Shown here: piece after piece, positions 49,309-57,473 of the stretch
How the letters are laid out: every line of letters begins with the position of its first letter
Numbering within the stretch: position 1 is the stretch's first letter
Assembly: GCF_030816855.1 (NCBI RefSeq)
Contig: NZ_JAUSYK010000001.1
Span: 1,612,001-1,676,000, forward strand
Direction: 5' to 3'
DNA from: Arthrobacter sp. B3I4
GTDB taxonomy: Bacteria; Actinomycetota; Actinomycetes; Actinomycetales; Micrococcaceae
Length of the DNA: 64,000 nt
Program-made: the position numbers and the translations under genes
Notes under the pieces: model-generated
The model's database searches: none
Seen by the model: the letters and a program-made list of their open reading frames with translations, nothing else
Told to the model about the DNA's origin: nothing

Positions 49309-50100
49309 CTAACCAACTCCCGGACCCACCAGCACAAAAAACAGTTTGCCCTGGGTGGATGCTCCGGCGAGTCTCCGCGCCTGGTCCGGGTCCGCTGCCA
49401 CCACCATCAGCCCGTCAGCGTCTCCGGCGTCGAGCCACTGACCGGCCCTTCCTCCCTGTGCGGAGGTCCAGAGCACTGGAACTGCGGACGCGAGCACCTG
49501 AGAGGACGCTGCCTGCTCATAGCCGTTGCCGCTGGTCATCACCACGTTAACCAGTTGTCCCGGCGACACGAGCTGGACGGACGCCGGGTCCGCCATCCGC
49601 AGCGGTACGGCGCCCGCCCCGGACGGGCTCCCGGCCAGCAGCCCGGGTCCGACGAGCAGGGAGTCCGAGAGAAGCTGGCCCTGCCGCAGGGCGACCGCGA
49701 GCTGTTTCCCCGCCAGGGCCGTCTGCTCGAGGGAACCGCCGGGAAGAACCGCGGGCGGGACCCGGACCGCGGCAAAATCGCCGGCCGCTAGCGTCTTACC
49801 GGCGGGCAGATCCCGGGCCGCTGCCCAGGCCGACACCGTGGGGTCCGGCTGCGGCGTCAGTTGCTGGACTGCCATGCCTGCGGCGAGGCACAGCAGGAGG
49901 CTGACGGCAAGCCTGCGGTTCCGTCTGAGCCAGCGGCGGAGGCGCGGCCTGCGCGGGAGCGGAGGGAAAGCTCCGGGCCGTCCAGCGCTGCGCGGCGGCC
50001 GGGACAACCGCGAGCGGCCGGAGCGGCGCTGCCGGAAGGACGGCGACTCCTTGGCGGAAGCCGGGGCCGAAAAGGGTGGGCGGATCCTGCGGCGGGGCAT
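49309..50100 (-). CDS. SAF-domain protein (CpaB/RcpC-like)
   Basis: A 263-residue protein. An Arg/Pro-rich cytoplasmic N-terminus (~1-60) precedes one membrane segment (LAVSLLLCLAAGMAVQQL, ~65-83). A SAF domain follows (ARDLPAGKTLAAGDFAAVRVPP), as in the Flp-pilus protein CpaB, with a C-terminal region ending QGKLFFVLVGPGVG. No pilus genes are adjacent. ATG 50100 is six bases after TAGCGT on the minus strand. Downstream of fmdB. Confidence 0.8.
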   Translation of the reverse strand: MPRRRIRPPFSAPASAKESPSFRQRRSGRSRLSRPPRSAGRPGAFPPLPRRPRLRRWLRRNRRLAVSLLLCLAAGMAVQQLTPQPDPTVSAWAAARDLPAGKTLAAGDFAAVRVPPAVLPGGSLEQTALAGKQLAVALRQGQLLSDSLLVGPGLLAGSPSGAGAVPLRMADPASVQLVSPGQLVNVVMTSGNGYEQAASSQVLASAVPVLWTSAQGGRAGQWLDAGDADGLMVVAADPDQARRLAGASTQGKLFFVLVGPGVG

Positions 50101-50198
50101 GGAACCACGCTACGGAAGCTGCCCGGCCAGGTCAGTCGTGCGGATTGGCTATGTGGACAATCCGGTGCCCGGAGTGGGGCGCCGAAGAAGGACCTGCC

Positions 50199-50459
50199 CT
50201 AGTTGGCGGCGGCGGAGGGAGCCGGCGTCGGGGCAGCAGGTGCCGCCGGCGCGGGCGAGGGGGTCACGGCGCTGCCCTTGGAGTCCCGGGAGTCTGTCCG
50301 GTAGAAGCCCGAGCCCTTGAAGACGACGCCGACGCTGTTGAACTTCTTGCGCAGAGTTCCGTGGCATTCCGGGCAGGACGTCAGGGAGCTGTCGCTGAAC
50401 GACTGCACGATCTCGAAGGCGTGGCTGCAGTCCTTGCAGGCGTATGCGTACGTGGGCAC
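50199..50459 (-). CDS. FmdB-family zinc-ribbon protein
   Basis: An 86-residue protein. The N-terminal ~50 residues are the FmdB zinc ribbon: PTYAYACKDCSHAFE and SCPECHGTLRKKF give two CxxC pairs, followed by VFKGSGFYRTD. The C-terminal tail is Ala/Pro-rich. The start is GTG 50459 behind AGGAGGAAC. Role uncertain; the family is often called a regulatory protein. A near-perfect CIRCE element lies about 105-130 bases upstream, so heat-shock control by HrcA is plausible. Confidence 0.9.
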   Translation of the reverse strand: MPTYAYACKDCSHAFEIVQSFSDSSLTSCPECHGTLRKKFNSVGVVFKGSGFYRTDSRDSKGSAVTPSPAPAAPAAPTPAPSAAAN

Positions 50460-50563
50460 TAGGTTCCTCCTCTAGGACAAACGAGCAGGTCCCGTGCTGC
50501 TGTGGGCAGTTCGCCGTTCCCCGGTAAAGGTGAACGCTATCCGTCCGCCGAGAACAACCGGCG

Positions 50564-50590
50564 TTAGCAGTCGCAGGGCCTGAGTGCTAA
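50564..50590 (-). promoter_or_regulatory. CIRCE element upstream of fmdB
   Basis: On the minus strand TTAGCACTC, nine bases (AGGCCCTGC), then GACTGCTAA: 17 of 18 CIRCE positions, one more than either groES site in this window. An additional half-site TAGCACTC at 50594-50601 creates an overlapping palindrome GAGTGCTA-ATTC-TAGCACTC. It sits after the 3' end of the 5-formyl-THF cyclo-ligase gene, so fmdB is the gene it could control. Confidence 0.82.
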
Positions 50591-50621
50591 TTCTAGCACT
50601 CGCGTGTTGCAGCTGGGAAAG

Positions 50622-51242
50622 TCAGGGGAGCGGCACAAGACCGCCGGGCGTGAGGGCGGCGGCCACCTTGCGGTCAAAGGATTCGGCGGGAATGCTGCCT
50701 GCCGGCAGGATCTCGGTGTCATAGACAATGGCCGCTGTCGGCAGCGGGCCAGCCTCCTCAACGGCCCGGACCCAGGGCAAACCGGCGAGGGCCGCAAGGA
50801 ACTTGTCGTAATAGCCGCCCCCCTGGCCGATCCTGTTGCCCGAACGGTCCAGTGCCGTAGCGGGTAGGAACACTCCGGCCGCGCCGAGCATGACGGAGCT
50901 GTCGAGCCGTTCACCTTCCGGCTCCTGGATCGGCGCGTAGCGGCTGCGGACAAAGCCCGAGGCAGGCGTCCAGTAGACCCAACTCAGCGTCAGCCCCGGT
51001 TCGCAGACCGGCAGCAGCACCCGGTGGCCGGCGTGGTGCAGCGCCACCAGCAGCGGCAGCGTGGGGGGCTCGACGCCGACGCCGAGGTAGGCGGCGAAGG
51101 TACCGGGCCCGCCGCCGGCGGCAGCGGACGCCCAGGCCGCGCCGTGGCCGGCCAGCGCCGCGCCGGCGGCATCCAGGTCGGCCTGTGTGAGGGCGGACCG
51201 GCGCTCCCGGTGCCGGGACCGGATGTCGTCCTTGAGGCTCAC
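50622..51242 (-). CDS. 5-formyltetrahydrofolate cyclo-ligase
   Basis: ATP-dependent conversion of 5-formyl-THF to 5,10-methenyl-THF. The 206-residue protein starts SLKDDIRSRHRERRSAL and has the family signature GVFLPATALDRSGNRIGQGGGYYDKFLA near residue 140. The start is GTG 51242 with GAAAGGAC upstream; the frame stays open to 51326 but crosses a tandem duplication. Divergent from galU. Confidence 0.92.
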   Translation of the reverse strand: MSLKDDIRSRHRERRSALTQADLDAAGAALAGHGAAWASAAAGGGPGTFAAYLGVGVEPPTLPLLVALHHAGHRVLLPVCEPGLTLSWVYWTPASGFVRSRYAPIQEPEGERLDSSVMLGAAGVFLPATALDRSGNRIGQGGGYYDKFLAALAGLPWVRAVEEAGPLPTAAIVYDTEILPAGSIPAESFDRKVAAALTPGGLVPLP

Positions 51243-51265
51243 TGCAAGTCCTTTCGGCTCGGGAG

Positions 51266-51303
51266 GCAAGCTGCCCGCGGACCGGCAAGCTGCCCGCGGA
51301 TCG
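51266..51303. repeat. Two-copy 19-bp tandem duplication between the cyclo-ligase gene and galU
   Basis: GCAAGCTGCCCGCGGACCG (51266-51284) is followed directly by GCAAGCTGCCCGCGGATCG (51285-51303), differing at one base. It lies in the leader of the cyclo-ligase gene and away from the galU -10 box. Confidence 0.8.
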
Positions 51304-51363
51304 GCCGCCATACCGGCGGGCGGCAATTACCTGAAGTTTTGCCCCCTCGGTTAGATTAGTCCA

Positions 51364-52269
51364 GTGATTACACCCAACGCCTCCGTTCGCAAGGCCGTCA
51401 TCCCCGCTGCGGGCCTCGGCACCCGCTTCCTTCCCGCCACCAAGGCGATGCCGAAGGAGATGCTGCCTGTCGTGGACAAGCCGGCCATCCAGTATGTGGT
51501 TGAGGAAGCCGTGAACGTCGGCCTCAACGACGTCCTGATGATCACGGGCCGCAATAAGCGCGCCCTTGAGGATCACTTCGACCGGGTTCCGACGCTCGAG
51601 GCGGCGCTGGAGGCCAAGGGGGACACCGCCAAGCTCGAGTCCATCCAGGCCGCCAGCAACCTTGGCGACATTCACTACGTCCGCCAAGGCGACCCGATGG
51701 GCCTGGGCCACGCCGTGCTGCGCGCCAAACAACACGTGGGCTACGAACCGTTCGCCGTGCTGCTGGGCGATGACCTCATCGATGCCCGTGACGAACTGCT
51801 CAGCACCATGATTGAGGTTCAGGCAAAGACCGGGGGATCCGTCGTGGCCTTGATCGAGGTCGACCCCTCGCAGATCAGCGCGTACGGCTGCGCCGACGTC
51901 GAGGCGGTTGAGGGCGAGGACTACGTTCGGATCAACAAACTCGTAGAGAAGCCCTCTGCCGAGGAAGCCCCCTCGAACCTGGCGATCATCGGCCGTTACG
52001 TCCTCCACCCGGCCGTCTTCGAAGTTCTCGAGCGCACCGAGCCCGGCCGCGGTGGCGAAATCCAGCTCACCGACGCCCTGCAAGAACTGTCCGCCGGAGA
52101 CGGCGAAGGTTACGGCGTGTACGGTGTGGTTTTCCGCGGCCGCCGCTACGACACCGGAGACAAGCTCAGCTACCTGAAGGCCTGCGTCCAGCTGGCCATC
52201 GACAGCGAGGACCTTGGCCCCGGCCTGCGTGACTGGCTGCCCGGCTTCGCTTCCAGCCTGACGAAATAG
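51364..52269 (+). CDS. galU: UTP--glucose-1-phosphate uridylyltransferase GalU
   Basis: Makes UDP-glucose for cell-envelope glycans. The 301-residue nucleotidyltransferase has VRKAVIPAAGLGTRFLPATKAMPKEMLP, PFAVLLGDDLID and RINKLVEKP motifs. GTG 51364 is six bases after TAGATT (51352-51357), predicting a leaderless mRNA. A GNAT gene starts 4 bases after the stop. Confidence 0.96.
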   Translation: MITPNASVRKAVIPAAGLGTRFLPATKAMPKEMLPVVDKPAIQYVVEEAVNVGLNDVLMITGRNKRALEDHFDRVPTLEAALEAKGDTAKLESIQAASNLGDIHYVRQGDPMGLGHAVLRAKQHVGYEPFAVLLGDDLIDARDELLSTMIEVQAKTGGSVVALIEVDPSQISAYGCADVEAVEGEDYVRINKLVEKPSAEEAPSNLAIIGRYVLHPAVFEVLERTEPGRGGEIQLTDALQELSAGDGEGYGVYGVVFRGRRYDTGDKLSYLKACVQLAIDSEDLGPGLRDWLPGFASSLTK

Positions 52270-52273
52270 TCCC

Positions 52274-52894
52274 GTGGGGGGCAGCTTCACCTGGCCGGTG
52301 ACCCTGGAGTGCGGCGAGCTCGTCCTGCGGCCGATCCGCTACCGGGACCGCAAGGAGTGGAGCGAGCTCCGGGCCCGGAACGAGAAGTGGCTGGCCCCCT
52401 GGGAAGCGTCCAACCCGGTCCCGGGCGGCGGCTTGCCGGACTACCGGCAGATGGTCCGCTCGCTTAAGGCGCAGGCCGCCCAAGCCACCGCGTTGCCCTT
52501 TGTTATTGCCGCCTGGACCCCCGGCTTCAGGGAGCCCGTGATCGTCGGGCAGTTGACGGTCTCATCGATTGTCTGGGGTTCGGCGATGATGGCCACGCTC
52601 GGGTACTGGGTCGATCAGGACCGCGCGGGCCACGGCATTGCACCGACTGCAGTCGCCATGGCAACGGACCATTGCTTCCGCACCCTGGGCCTGCACCGGA
52701 TGGAAATCAATATCCGGCCGGAGAACCGCCCCAGCCTGCGGGTGGTGGAAAAGCTCGGGTTCCGCGATGAGGGTTTCCGGCCGCGGTATTTGCATATCAA
52801 CGGGCAATGGGCGGACCACCGCAGCTTCGCGCTGACCGCTGAGGAAGTGCCCGAGGGCCTCCTAACGCGGTGGTTGGACAGTCGTACCGCGTGA
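52274..52894 (+). CDS. GNAT-family N-acetyltransferase, RimJ/RimL-like
   Basis: A 206-residue acetyltransferase: LVLRPIRYRDRKEWSELRARN at the start, acetyl-CoA loop WVDQDRAGHGIAPTAVAMATD, and LHRMEINIRPENRPSLRVVEKLGFRDEG, typical of RimJ/RimL. It starts at GTG 52274, 4 bases after galU, so it is co-transcribed. The target (ribosomal protein or other) is unknown. Confidence 0.88.
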   Translation: MGGSFTWPVTLECGELVLRPIRYRDRKEWSELRARNEKWLAPWEASNPVPGGGLPDYRQMVRSLKAQAAQATALPFVIAAWTPGFREPVIVGQLTVSSIVWGSAMMATLGYWVDQDRAGHGIAPTAVAMATDHCFRTLGLHRMEINIRPENRPSLRVVEKLGFRDEGFRPRYLHINGQWADHRSFALTAEEVPEGLLTRWLDSRTA

Positions 52895-53011
52895 AGTCCG
52901 AAAACCCGGCCTGACCAGCCCCTTTGTCATTCGTCGGGTTTTGCCAGTTGGCTCGCGACACACCGCCCGCAATGCCGCCTGCCGCGCCGACTTGCTCATA
53001 CGGTTTTGATT

Positions 53012-53977
53012 GTGGACTTCCCTCTCAGCAGCTCAGTGATTCTTGTCATTGTCGTTGCACTCTGGATCGTATGGGTAGCTCCCTACCTGCTCCGGAACAG
53101 CCGTCAGTTGCGGCCGGCGGGAGACTTCCTGATGGACGCCGCAGATGTAGAAAAAGCTAACCCCCAAGCCGGATACGCCATGACGATGGCGGCCCCGCAG
53201 GAGAAACCGATGACGATGACGCAGCGCCCCGAGTCCGCCCCGGATTCCCGGGAGACCGATGACCGCAAGGCCGAAGCGGCGCCCCCTTCCGCCTTCCGCA
53301 TCCGCTACGGACGGTTGTCGCTTGCCCTGCTGGGCGTGCTCTTTCTGCTCACCGGCGTCGTCTCCGGTGTTTTGCGGCTTTTCGGGCTTGGCTCCGGCTG
53401 GCTTCCGGCTCTGACGCTGCTTGGCGCCGTCGGTTCGGTCGCGCTGCTCCGTACGCTTGCCGTACGGGACCGCCGGCGCAGGGTCGACGCCGCCTTCCGG
53501 TCAGCGATGGGCGCTCCGGTGCGTGAAGCTGCGCCCCGCCCGGCGGAACGGGCCGCCGGCCTTCGCGCTGCGAGCCCCGTGAAGGAAAGCCCGCTGTTCG
53601 ATGCCGAAGCCGGCGTCGCGCCCGCCAAACCCGCGCACAAGCCCCTGACAGCAGAGGACCTGCGCCGCGCGGCACTCGCCGAGGCCGCCGCGTCCGGGGA
53701 CACCTCCTTGGTCCCTGCCGGGAATCCCGACCCCGCTGAAGGTGCCCGCTGGGAGCCTGTCGAAGTTCCTAAACCGACTTATGTTGAGGCGCCGAAAGCG
53801 GAACGAGCCGCGCCGGAGCCGCTGGACCTTCCTGAGGCGCCAAAAGCGGTGGGCAAGCCATCTCTCAAGCAGGCCGCTGTCCGCCAGCCGGAGGCGACCG
53901 CCGAGGCGAAGCCGCTGGGCAAGGGCCAAAGCGCGTTGAGCAACCTCGACGACGTCCTCCAGCGCCGCCGCGCCTGA
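53012..53977 (+). CDS. Membrane protein of unknown function
   Basis: A 321-residue protein with one N-terminal membrane segment (SSSVILVIVVALWIVWVAPYLL). A polar stretch is followed by a hydrophobic pair at ~100-150 (LSLALLGVLFLLTGVVSGVL and LPALTLLGAVGSVALLRTLAV). A long Ala/Pro/Glu-rich cytoplasmic tail ends SNLDDVLQRRRA. The GTG at 53012, seven bases after TACGGT (52999-53004), is preferred over the TTG at 53006. No recognised domain. Followed by a strong terminator. Confidence 0.76.
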   Translation: MDFPLSSSVILVIVVALWIVWVAPYLLRNSRQLRPAGDFLMDAADVEKANPQAGYAMTMAAPQEKPMTMTQRPESAPDSRETDDRKAEAAPPSAFRIRYGRLSLALLGVLFLLTGVVSGVLRLFGLGSGWLPALTLLGAVGSVALLRTLAVRDRRRRVDAAFRSAMGAPVREAAPRPAERAAGLRAASPVKESPLFDAEAGVAPAKPAHKPLTAEDLRRAALAEAAASGDTSLVPAGNPDPAEGARWEPVEVPKPTYVEAPKAERAAPEPLDLPEAPKAVGKPSLKQAAVRQPEATAEAKPLGKGQSALSNLDDVLQRRRA

Positions 53978-53987
53978 TTTGATTTCT

Positions 53988-54026
53988 GCCCCGGGCAGCC
54001 GCAGATTCGGCTGCCCGGGGCTTTTT
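53988..54026 (+). terminator. Intrinsic terminator
   Basis: GCCCCGGGCAGCCG, loop CAGATT, CGGCTGCCCGGGGC, then TTTTT: a perfect 14-bp stem and T run 11 bases after the membrane-protein stop. Confidence 0.94.
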
Positions 54027-54054
54027 GCTGCCTGCGGGCTGTAGCCTGACGGGC

Positions 54055-54852
54055 ATGACGCGAATTTGTGTTGCCGGGGGAACCGGACAAGTCGGCCGCG
54101 AGGTGGTCCGGCAGGCGCTTGCCGCAGGGCATCGGGTGGCGGTGCTCAGCCGGAACCCGCCGCCGGGAGGCGCCGGGCACGACGACAGTGCGGAGTACTT
54201 CCACGGCGACGTCACGACCGGGGAGGGGCTGGCCGCGGCCCTGGCCGGCGCCGACGTCGTTATCGACTGCCTCGAGGGACGCTCGGGCAAGGCCCTGAAG
54301 ACCTTCGCCGATGGCGGGGCGCGGCTGCTCGCCGCAGCCCAGGACGCCGGCGTGCCGATGGCCGTTCTGCTCTCAATCGTCAATTGCGACCAAAGCACCT
54401 TTGGCTACTACCAGTCCAGGGCGGCCAAGGAAAAGGTCTACGAGTTCTCTGGCCTGGAAACCGTGGTGCTTCGCGCCACCCAGTTCCATTCCTTGCTGGC
54501 AGGTGTTTTCGCTGCAGGTGCCAGGGTGCGGGTGATCCCGGTCGTGAAGGGCGCCAGATTCCAGCTGATCGCACCGGCCGACGTCGCCACAGCACTGCTC
54601 GAGGTGGCACTGGCGGGTCCGTCCGGCCAGCGGCACCGTGTCGACACTATCGGTGGCCCTGAGATAACCGACATGCGCGAACTCGCGCGGACGTGGCAAC
54701 GCGTCGCCGGCCGGCGCGGCCGGCCCGTAGCCTTTCCGCTGCCCGGCGGCATGGGCAAATACCTGCGCGCCGGGCTCAACCTGGTCCCCGAAGCGCGACA
54801 CGGCACTCAGACGTTCGATGGCTGGCTGGCAATGCACGCCGATAGTTTGTAG
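54055..54852 (+). CDS. NAD(P)-binding protein, NmrA/atypical SDR type
   Basis: A 265-residue Rossmann protein: ICVAGGTGQVGREVVRQAL dinucleotide motif, DVVIDCLEGRSGKA, then YYQSRAAKEKVYEFSGLETVVLRATQFHS as in NmrA/YbjT-like proteins that sense or reduce with NAD(P)H. ATG 54055 is seven bases after TAGCCT (54042-54047); the longer frame from 54025 lies on the terminator. Substrate unknown. Confidence 0.86.
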   Translation: MTRICVAGGTGQVGREVVRQALAAGHRVAVLSRNPPPGGAGHDDSAEYFHGDVTTGEGLAAALAGADVVIDCLEGRSGKALKTFADGGARLLAAAQDAGVPMAVLLSIVNCDQSTFGYYQSRAAKEKVYEFSGLETVVLRATQFHSLLAGVFAAGARVRVIPVVKGARFQLIAPADVATALLEVALAGPSGQRHRVDTIGGPEITDMRELARTWQRVAGRRGRPVAFPLPGGMGKYLRAGLNLVPEARHGTQTFDGWLAMHADSL

Positions 54853-54867
54853 CCTAGGAACGTTGAT

Positions 54868-54897
54868 AACGCCGTTCCCAGCGGGAGCGGCGTTGTT
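54868..54897 (+). terminator. Hairpin terminator before the tRNA gene
   Basis: AACGCCGTTCCC pairs with GGGAGCGGCGTT (one G-T wobble) around AGC, followed by GTTG. It lies 16 bases after the NmrA-type gene stop and just before tRNA-Ala. Confidence 0.7.
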
Positions 54898-54899
54898 GC

Positions 54900-54972
54900 G
54901 GGGCTATAGCTCAGTTGGTAGAGCGCTTCGTTCGCATCGAAGAGGTCAGGAGTTCGAATCTCCTTAGCTCCA
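54900..54972 (+). tRNA. tRNA-Ala (anticodon CGC)
   Basis: A full 73-base cloverleaf: acceptor GGGGCTA/TAGCTCC with the G3-U70 wobble that identifies alanine tRNA. It has D-arm GCTC/GAGC, anticodon stem CTTCG/CGAAG with loop TTCGCAT, and T-arm AGGAG-TTCGAAT-CTCCT, with discriminator A. The anticodon CGC is at 54933-54935 and reads GCG codons. The 3' CCA is not encoded. Confidence 0.96.
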
Positions 54973-55072
54973 CAATTTGCAGGGGTTTTGTGAGCCCTTG
55001 AGCCTTTGGGATACGCCCTTTGATACCGCCCGGCCGTCGCCATATTTTGTGCCCTGCTTCTCTTCATTCGTC

Positions 55073-56419
55073 TTACGGGATAAGCGGTCCGGCGGTCCGT
55101 ACGGCGGAGACTACGTCAAGGATTCCCTGAGCGGCTGCGTGCGCGTCATCAGGATCGGTGACAAACGAAGCGTGCGTAGCCCCGCCGATGACGCGGTGCA
55201 GGCTGTTGGTCGAGAGTGCGGCAAGAGCCTCCTGCGAACCGGACCAGCCGGGCGCGCTCCCACTGCCTGCCGTCAAAACCACCAGCGGCTTGTCGGCAAA
55301 GTCCCTCAGGGCAGCGGCCTGCTGCGCCGAGGAGCCCGCTTGCACGTACTCGTCCACCGTGCTCCTGAGATGATCCGGTGTAACGCCGGCTACCCGGCCC
55401 AGACCAAGCCGCGACGCGCCCGCGGCCAGTGCGGATAGGCGGTTCGCGGTGTCGGTGTCCGGGCGGGTGGAGTGCGCTGCTCCCGGGGTAGTTGCCGGTG
55501 CGGTGGAGTCGACGAGGACCAGCCCGGCTACATCGCCTGGATAGAGGGCGGCGAAAGTCAGCGCGTAGAGGCCGCCGAACGAATGTCCCGCCATTACGTA
55601 GGGTCCCGGAACGTTCCCGCGCTGCAGCAGCGTATGGAGGTCAGCCGCGATCCGGGCGCCGTCTTGCACGGTGCCTGCCGGCTCGCTCCACCCGCGACCT
55701 GCCCGGTCGTAGACGCAGACACGGGTGTCACGGGCAACGGCCGGGGTGATCAATTCGAGGTCCGAGGACATTCCTCCGGCGCCCGGTTCGAGCAGGACGG
55801 TCGGGCTGCCCGAGCCGGTGCACTCCAGGTACAGGCGGTGGCCGCCGACGTCGACCAGCTGGCCCTGTGCCGGAGAACCTGCCGCGCCCGCCGCCTTACG
55901 CACGGTTTCGAAGCCACTGCCCAGAGAAGCCACCACCAGCATCGCGATTACCGGGTAGAGCAGAAACCGCCCGATCCGGCTGCGAAGCTGACGATTGGCC
56001 TGAACGATCATCCAGACGGCCAACACCAGCACAGCGGGAGGCCACGTCCAGGCGAGCACTTCCCGCGCTGGCGGCCCGAACGCCACGAGAAGGGACCCCG
56101 TCAGTTCCAGAAAGAGGGCCGGAGCTACGGCCCATTTCTGTGGCTGCTCAGTAAACTGCACCGTTAGTACAGCCAGCGTGGCCCACCCCAGCGAAAGCCC
56201 CCACAGGACGGCTCCGGTCACGCTGCTCTCGGTTGCCGGAATGAACGGGGCGGCGGCCATCAGCGAAGCAGCGAGGACACCGGTGAACAGCGAGGCGGCC
56301 ACGATCCAGCCGGTGCGTGTCTTCTGTGATGGAGCAGGACGACGCGGATGGGCCTGGTCACGGGCTACGGCGCTGGCGGGGGTTGCTGCGGTCATTTCCT
56401 GCTCCGGAGAGATTGTCAT
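55073..56419 (-). CDS. Alpha/beta hydrolase with N-terminal membrane domain
   Basis: A 448-residue protein. The N-terminal ~185 residues carry about five membrane segments (for example WIVAASLFTGVLAASLMAA and VLAWTWPPAVLVLAVWMIV). The C-terminal alpha/beta hydrolase domain has TVLLEPGAGGM, VCVYDRAGRGWS, the nucleophile elbow MAGHSFGGLYAL (Ser) and a late GGATHASF (His). The catalytic domain probably faces outside. Substrate unknown. ATG 56419 is adopted; the gene is divergent from the GlxA-type regulator, which may control it. Confidence 0.84.
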   Translation of the reverse strand: MTISPEQEMTAATPASAVARDQAHPRRPAPSQKTRTGWIVAASLFTGVLAASLMAAAPFIPATESSVTGAVLWGLSLGWATLAVLTVQFTEQPQKWAVAPALFLELTGSLLVAFGPPAREVLAWTWPPAVLVLAVWMIVQANRQLRSRIGRFLLYPVIAMLVVASLGSGFETVRKAAGAAGSPAQGQLVDVGGHRLYLECTGSGSPTVLLEPGAGGMSSDLELITPAVARDTRVCVYDRAGRGWSEPAGTVQDGARIAADLHTLLQRGNVPGPYVMAGHSFGGLYALTFAALYPGDVAGLVLVDSTAPATTPGAAHSTRPDTDTANRLSALAAGASRLGLGRVAGVTPDHLRSTVDEYVQAGSSAQQAAALRDFADKPLVVLTAGSGSAPGWSGSQEALAALSTNSLHRVIGGATHASFVTDPDDAHAAAQGILDVVSAVRTAGPLIP

Positions 56420-56518
56420 GCGCCCATGCTGTCATCCAGCGGTAGCCGAAGTACTCGTGAAAAATGCCCTGTATGGAAAGGATTCCGCGTCCGGTTGCCG
56501 AGTGGGTACTGTGGCCCC

Positions 56519-57472
56519 ATGCACCGAGTAGTCGCCCTCGCCGTGCCGGAGGTGGTCGCTTTTGACCTCGCCATTCCGGCCCAGGTCTTCGGCCACGAGG
56601 ATGAGCGGCGACGATACTCCTTCCGGGTCTGCGCAGCGCAGCCTGGCCTGGTGCCGACCACCTCCGGATTTTCCATCCAGGCACAGTACGGGCTTGAAGC
56701 CTTCCGGTCCGCGGATACCATCGTGGTGCCCGGCTATGAACCCCTTGATGACCCTTCCCCCGAGGTCTGTGAGGCTCTACGACAGGCCTTGGCGGCCGGA
56801 GCCCGCGTCGTCTCAGTGTGCACCGGAGCCTTCGCTCTCGCTGCTGCGGGCCTCCTGGACGGCAAGCGGGCAACCACTCACTGGAGGAGTGCCGAGCGCC
56901 TACAGACCCTGTACCCGGCCGTCGCCGTCGACGCGGACGTCCTGTACATCGATCAAGGAAGCGTCAGCACGAGCGCAGGCGTCGCAGCAGGAATTGACCT
57001 ATGCCTTCATCTGGTCCGCAAGGACTACGGAACCGAGGCCGCGAACAGCATCGCACGCCGCATGGTGGTGGCTCCGCACCGGGAAGGGGGCCAGGTCCAG
57101 TTCATGGAACGTGCAGTCGCCGCACCTTTGACCCTCTTCGCAGAGACTTGCGCCTGGGCGAGGCAGAAGCTGGCCGAACCGCTCACCGTCAATGACATGG
57201 CCGCCAACGCGGGCTGGGCGCCCAGCAGTTTCGCACGGAAATTTACCGCCGAAGCAGGAATAACACCTTTGCGGTGGCTCAACGATCAACGCCTAGCCGA
57301 AGCATGCCGACTCCTGGAAACGACTGACCTGACGGTGCAGGCGATAGCCTCCAGAACCGGGCTGGGAACGACGGCGAACTTCCGGCTCCACTTCGCCCGG
57401 AAACTCGCCACCACACCCTCAAACTACCGCCGCCTCTACCAAGGCAGGAACCGGAAGGCCGCCCCCGCCTAG
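56519..57472 (+). CDS. GlxA-family transcriptional regulator (DJ-1/PfpI domain plus AraC HTH)
   Basis: A 317-residue regulator. The N-terminal DJ-1/PfpI-like domain has VALAVPEVVAFDLAIPAQVFG and VVSVCTGAFALAAAGLLDG around the conserved Cys. The C-terminal AraC-type double helix-turn-helix covers ~215-305 (LTVNDMAANAGWAPSSFARKF and TVQAIASRTGLGTTANFRLHF). ATG 56519 is six bases after TACTGT (leaderless). The TAG stop lies inside the target duplication of the IS element that follows; the coding frame is intact. Likely target is the divergent hydrolase gene. Confidence 0.9.
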   Translation: MHRVVALAVPEVVAFDLAIPAQVFGHEDERRRYSFRVCAAQPGLVPTTSGFSIQAQYGLEAFRSADTIVVPGYEPLDDPSPEVCEALRQALAAGARVVSVCTGAFALAAAGLLDGKRATTHWRSAERLQTLYPAVAVDADVLYIDQGSVSTSAGVAAGIDLCLHLVRKDYGTEAANSIARRMVVAPHREGGQVQFMERAVAAPLTLFAETCAWARQKLAEPLTVNDMAANAGWAPSSFARKFTAEAGITPLRWLNDQRLAEACRLLETTDLTVQAIASRTGLGTTANFRLHFARKLATTPSNYRRLYQGRNRKAAPA

Positions 57473-57473
57473 G
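57468..57473 (+). repeat. Left target-site duplication CCTAGG of the IS481 element
   Basis: CCTAGG directly precedes the left inverted repeat. It is identical to the 6 bases after the right inverted repeat and fits the NCTAGN target known for IS481. It includes the TAG stop of the GlxA-type gene. Confidence 0.85.

Noticed and set aside
50582..50601. GAGTGCTA-ATTC-TAGCACTC as an intrinsic terminator of the cyclo-ligase gene
   Set aside because: Stem is only 8 bp, not GC-rich, and has no T run; it is better explained by overlapping CIRCE half-sites.
54900..54972. tRNA-Ala as attB of an integrated phage or island
   Set aside because: No integrase and no second copy of the tRNA 3' end found in the window.
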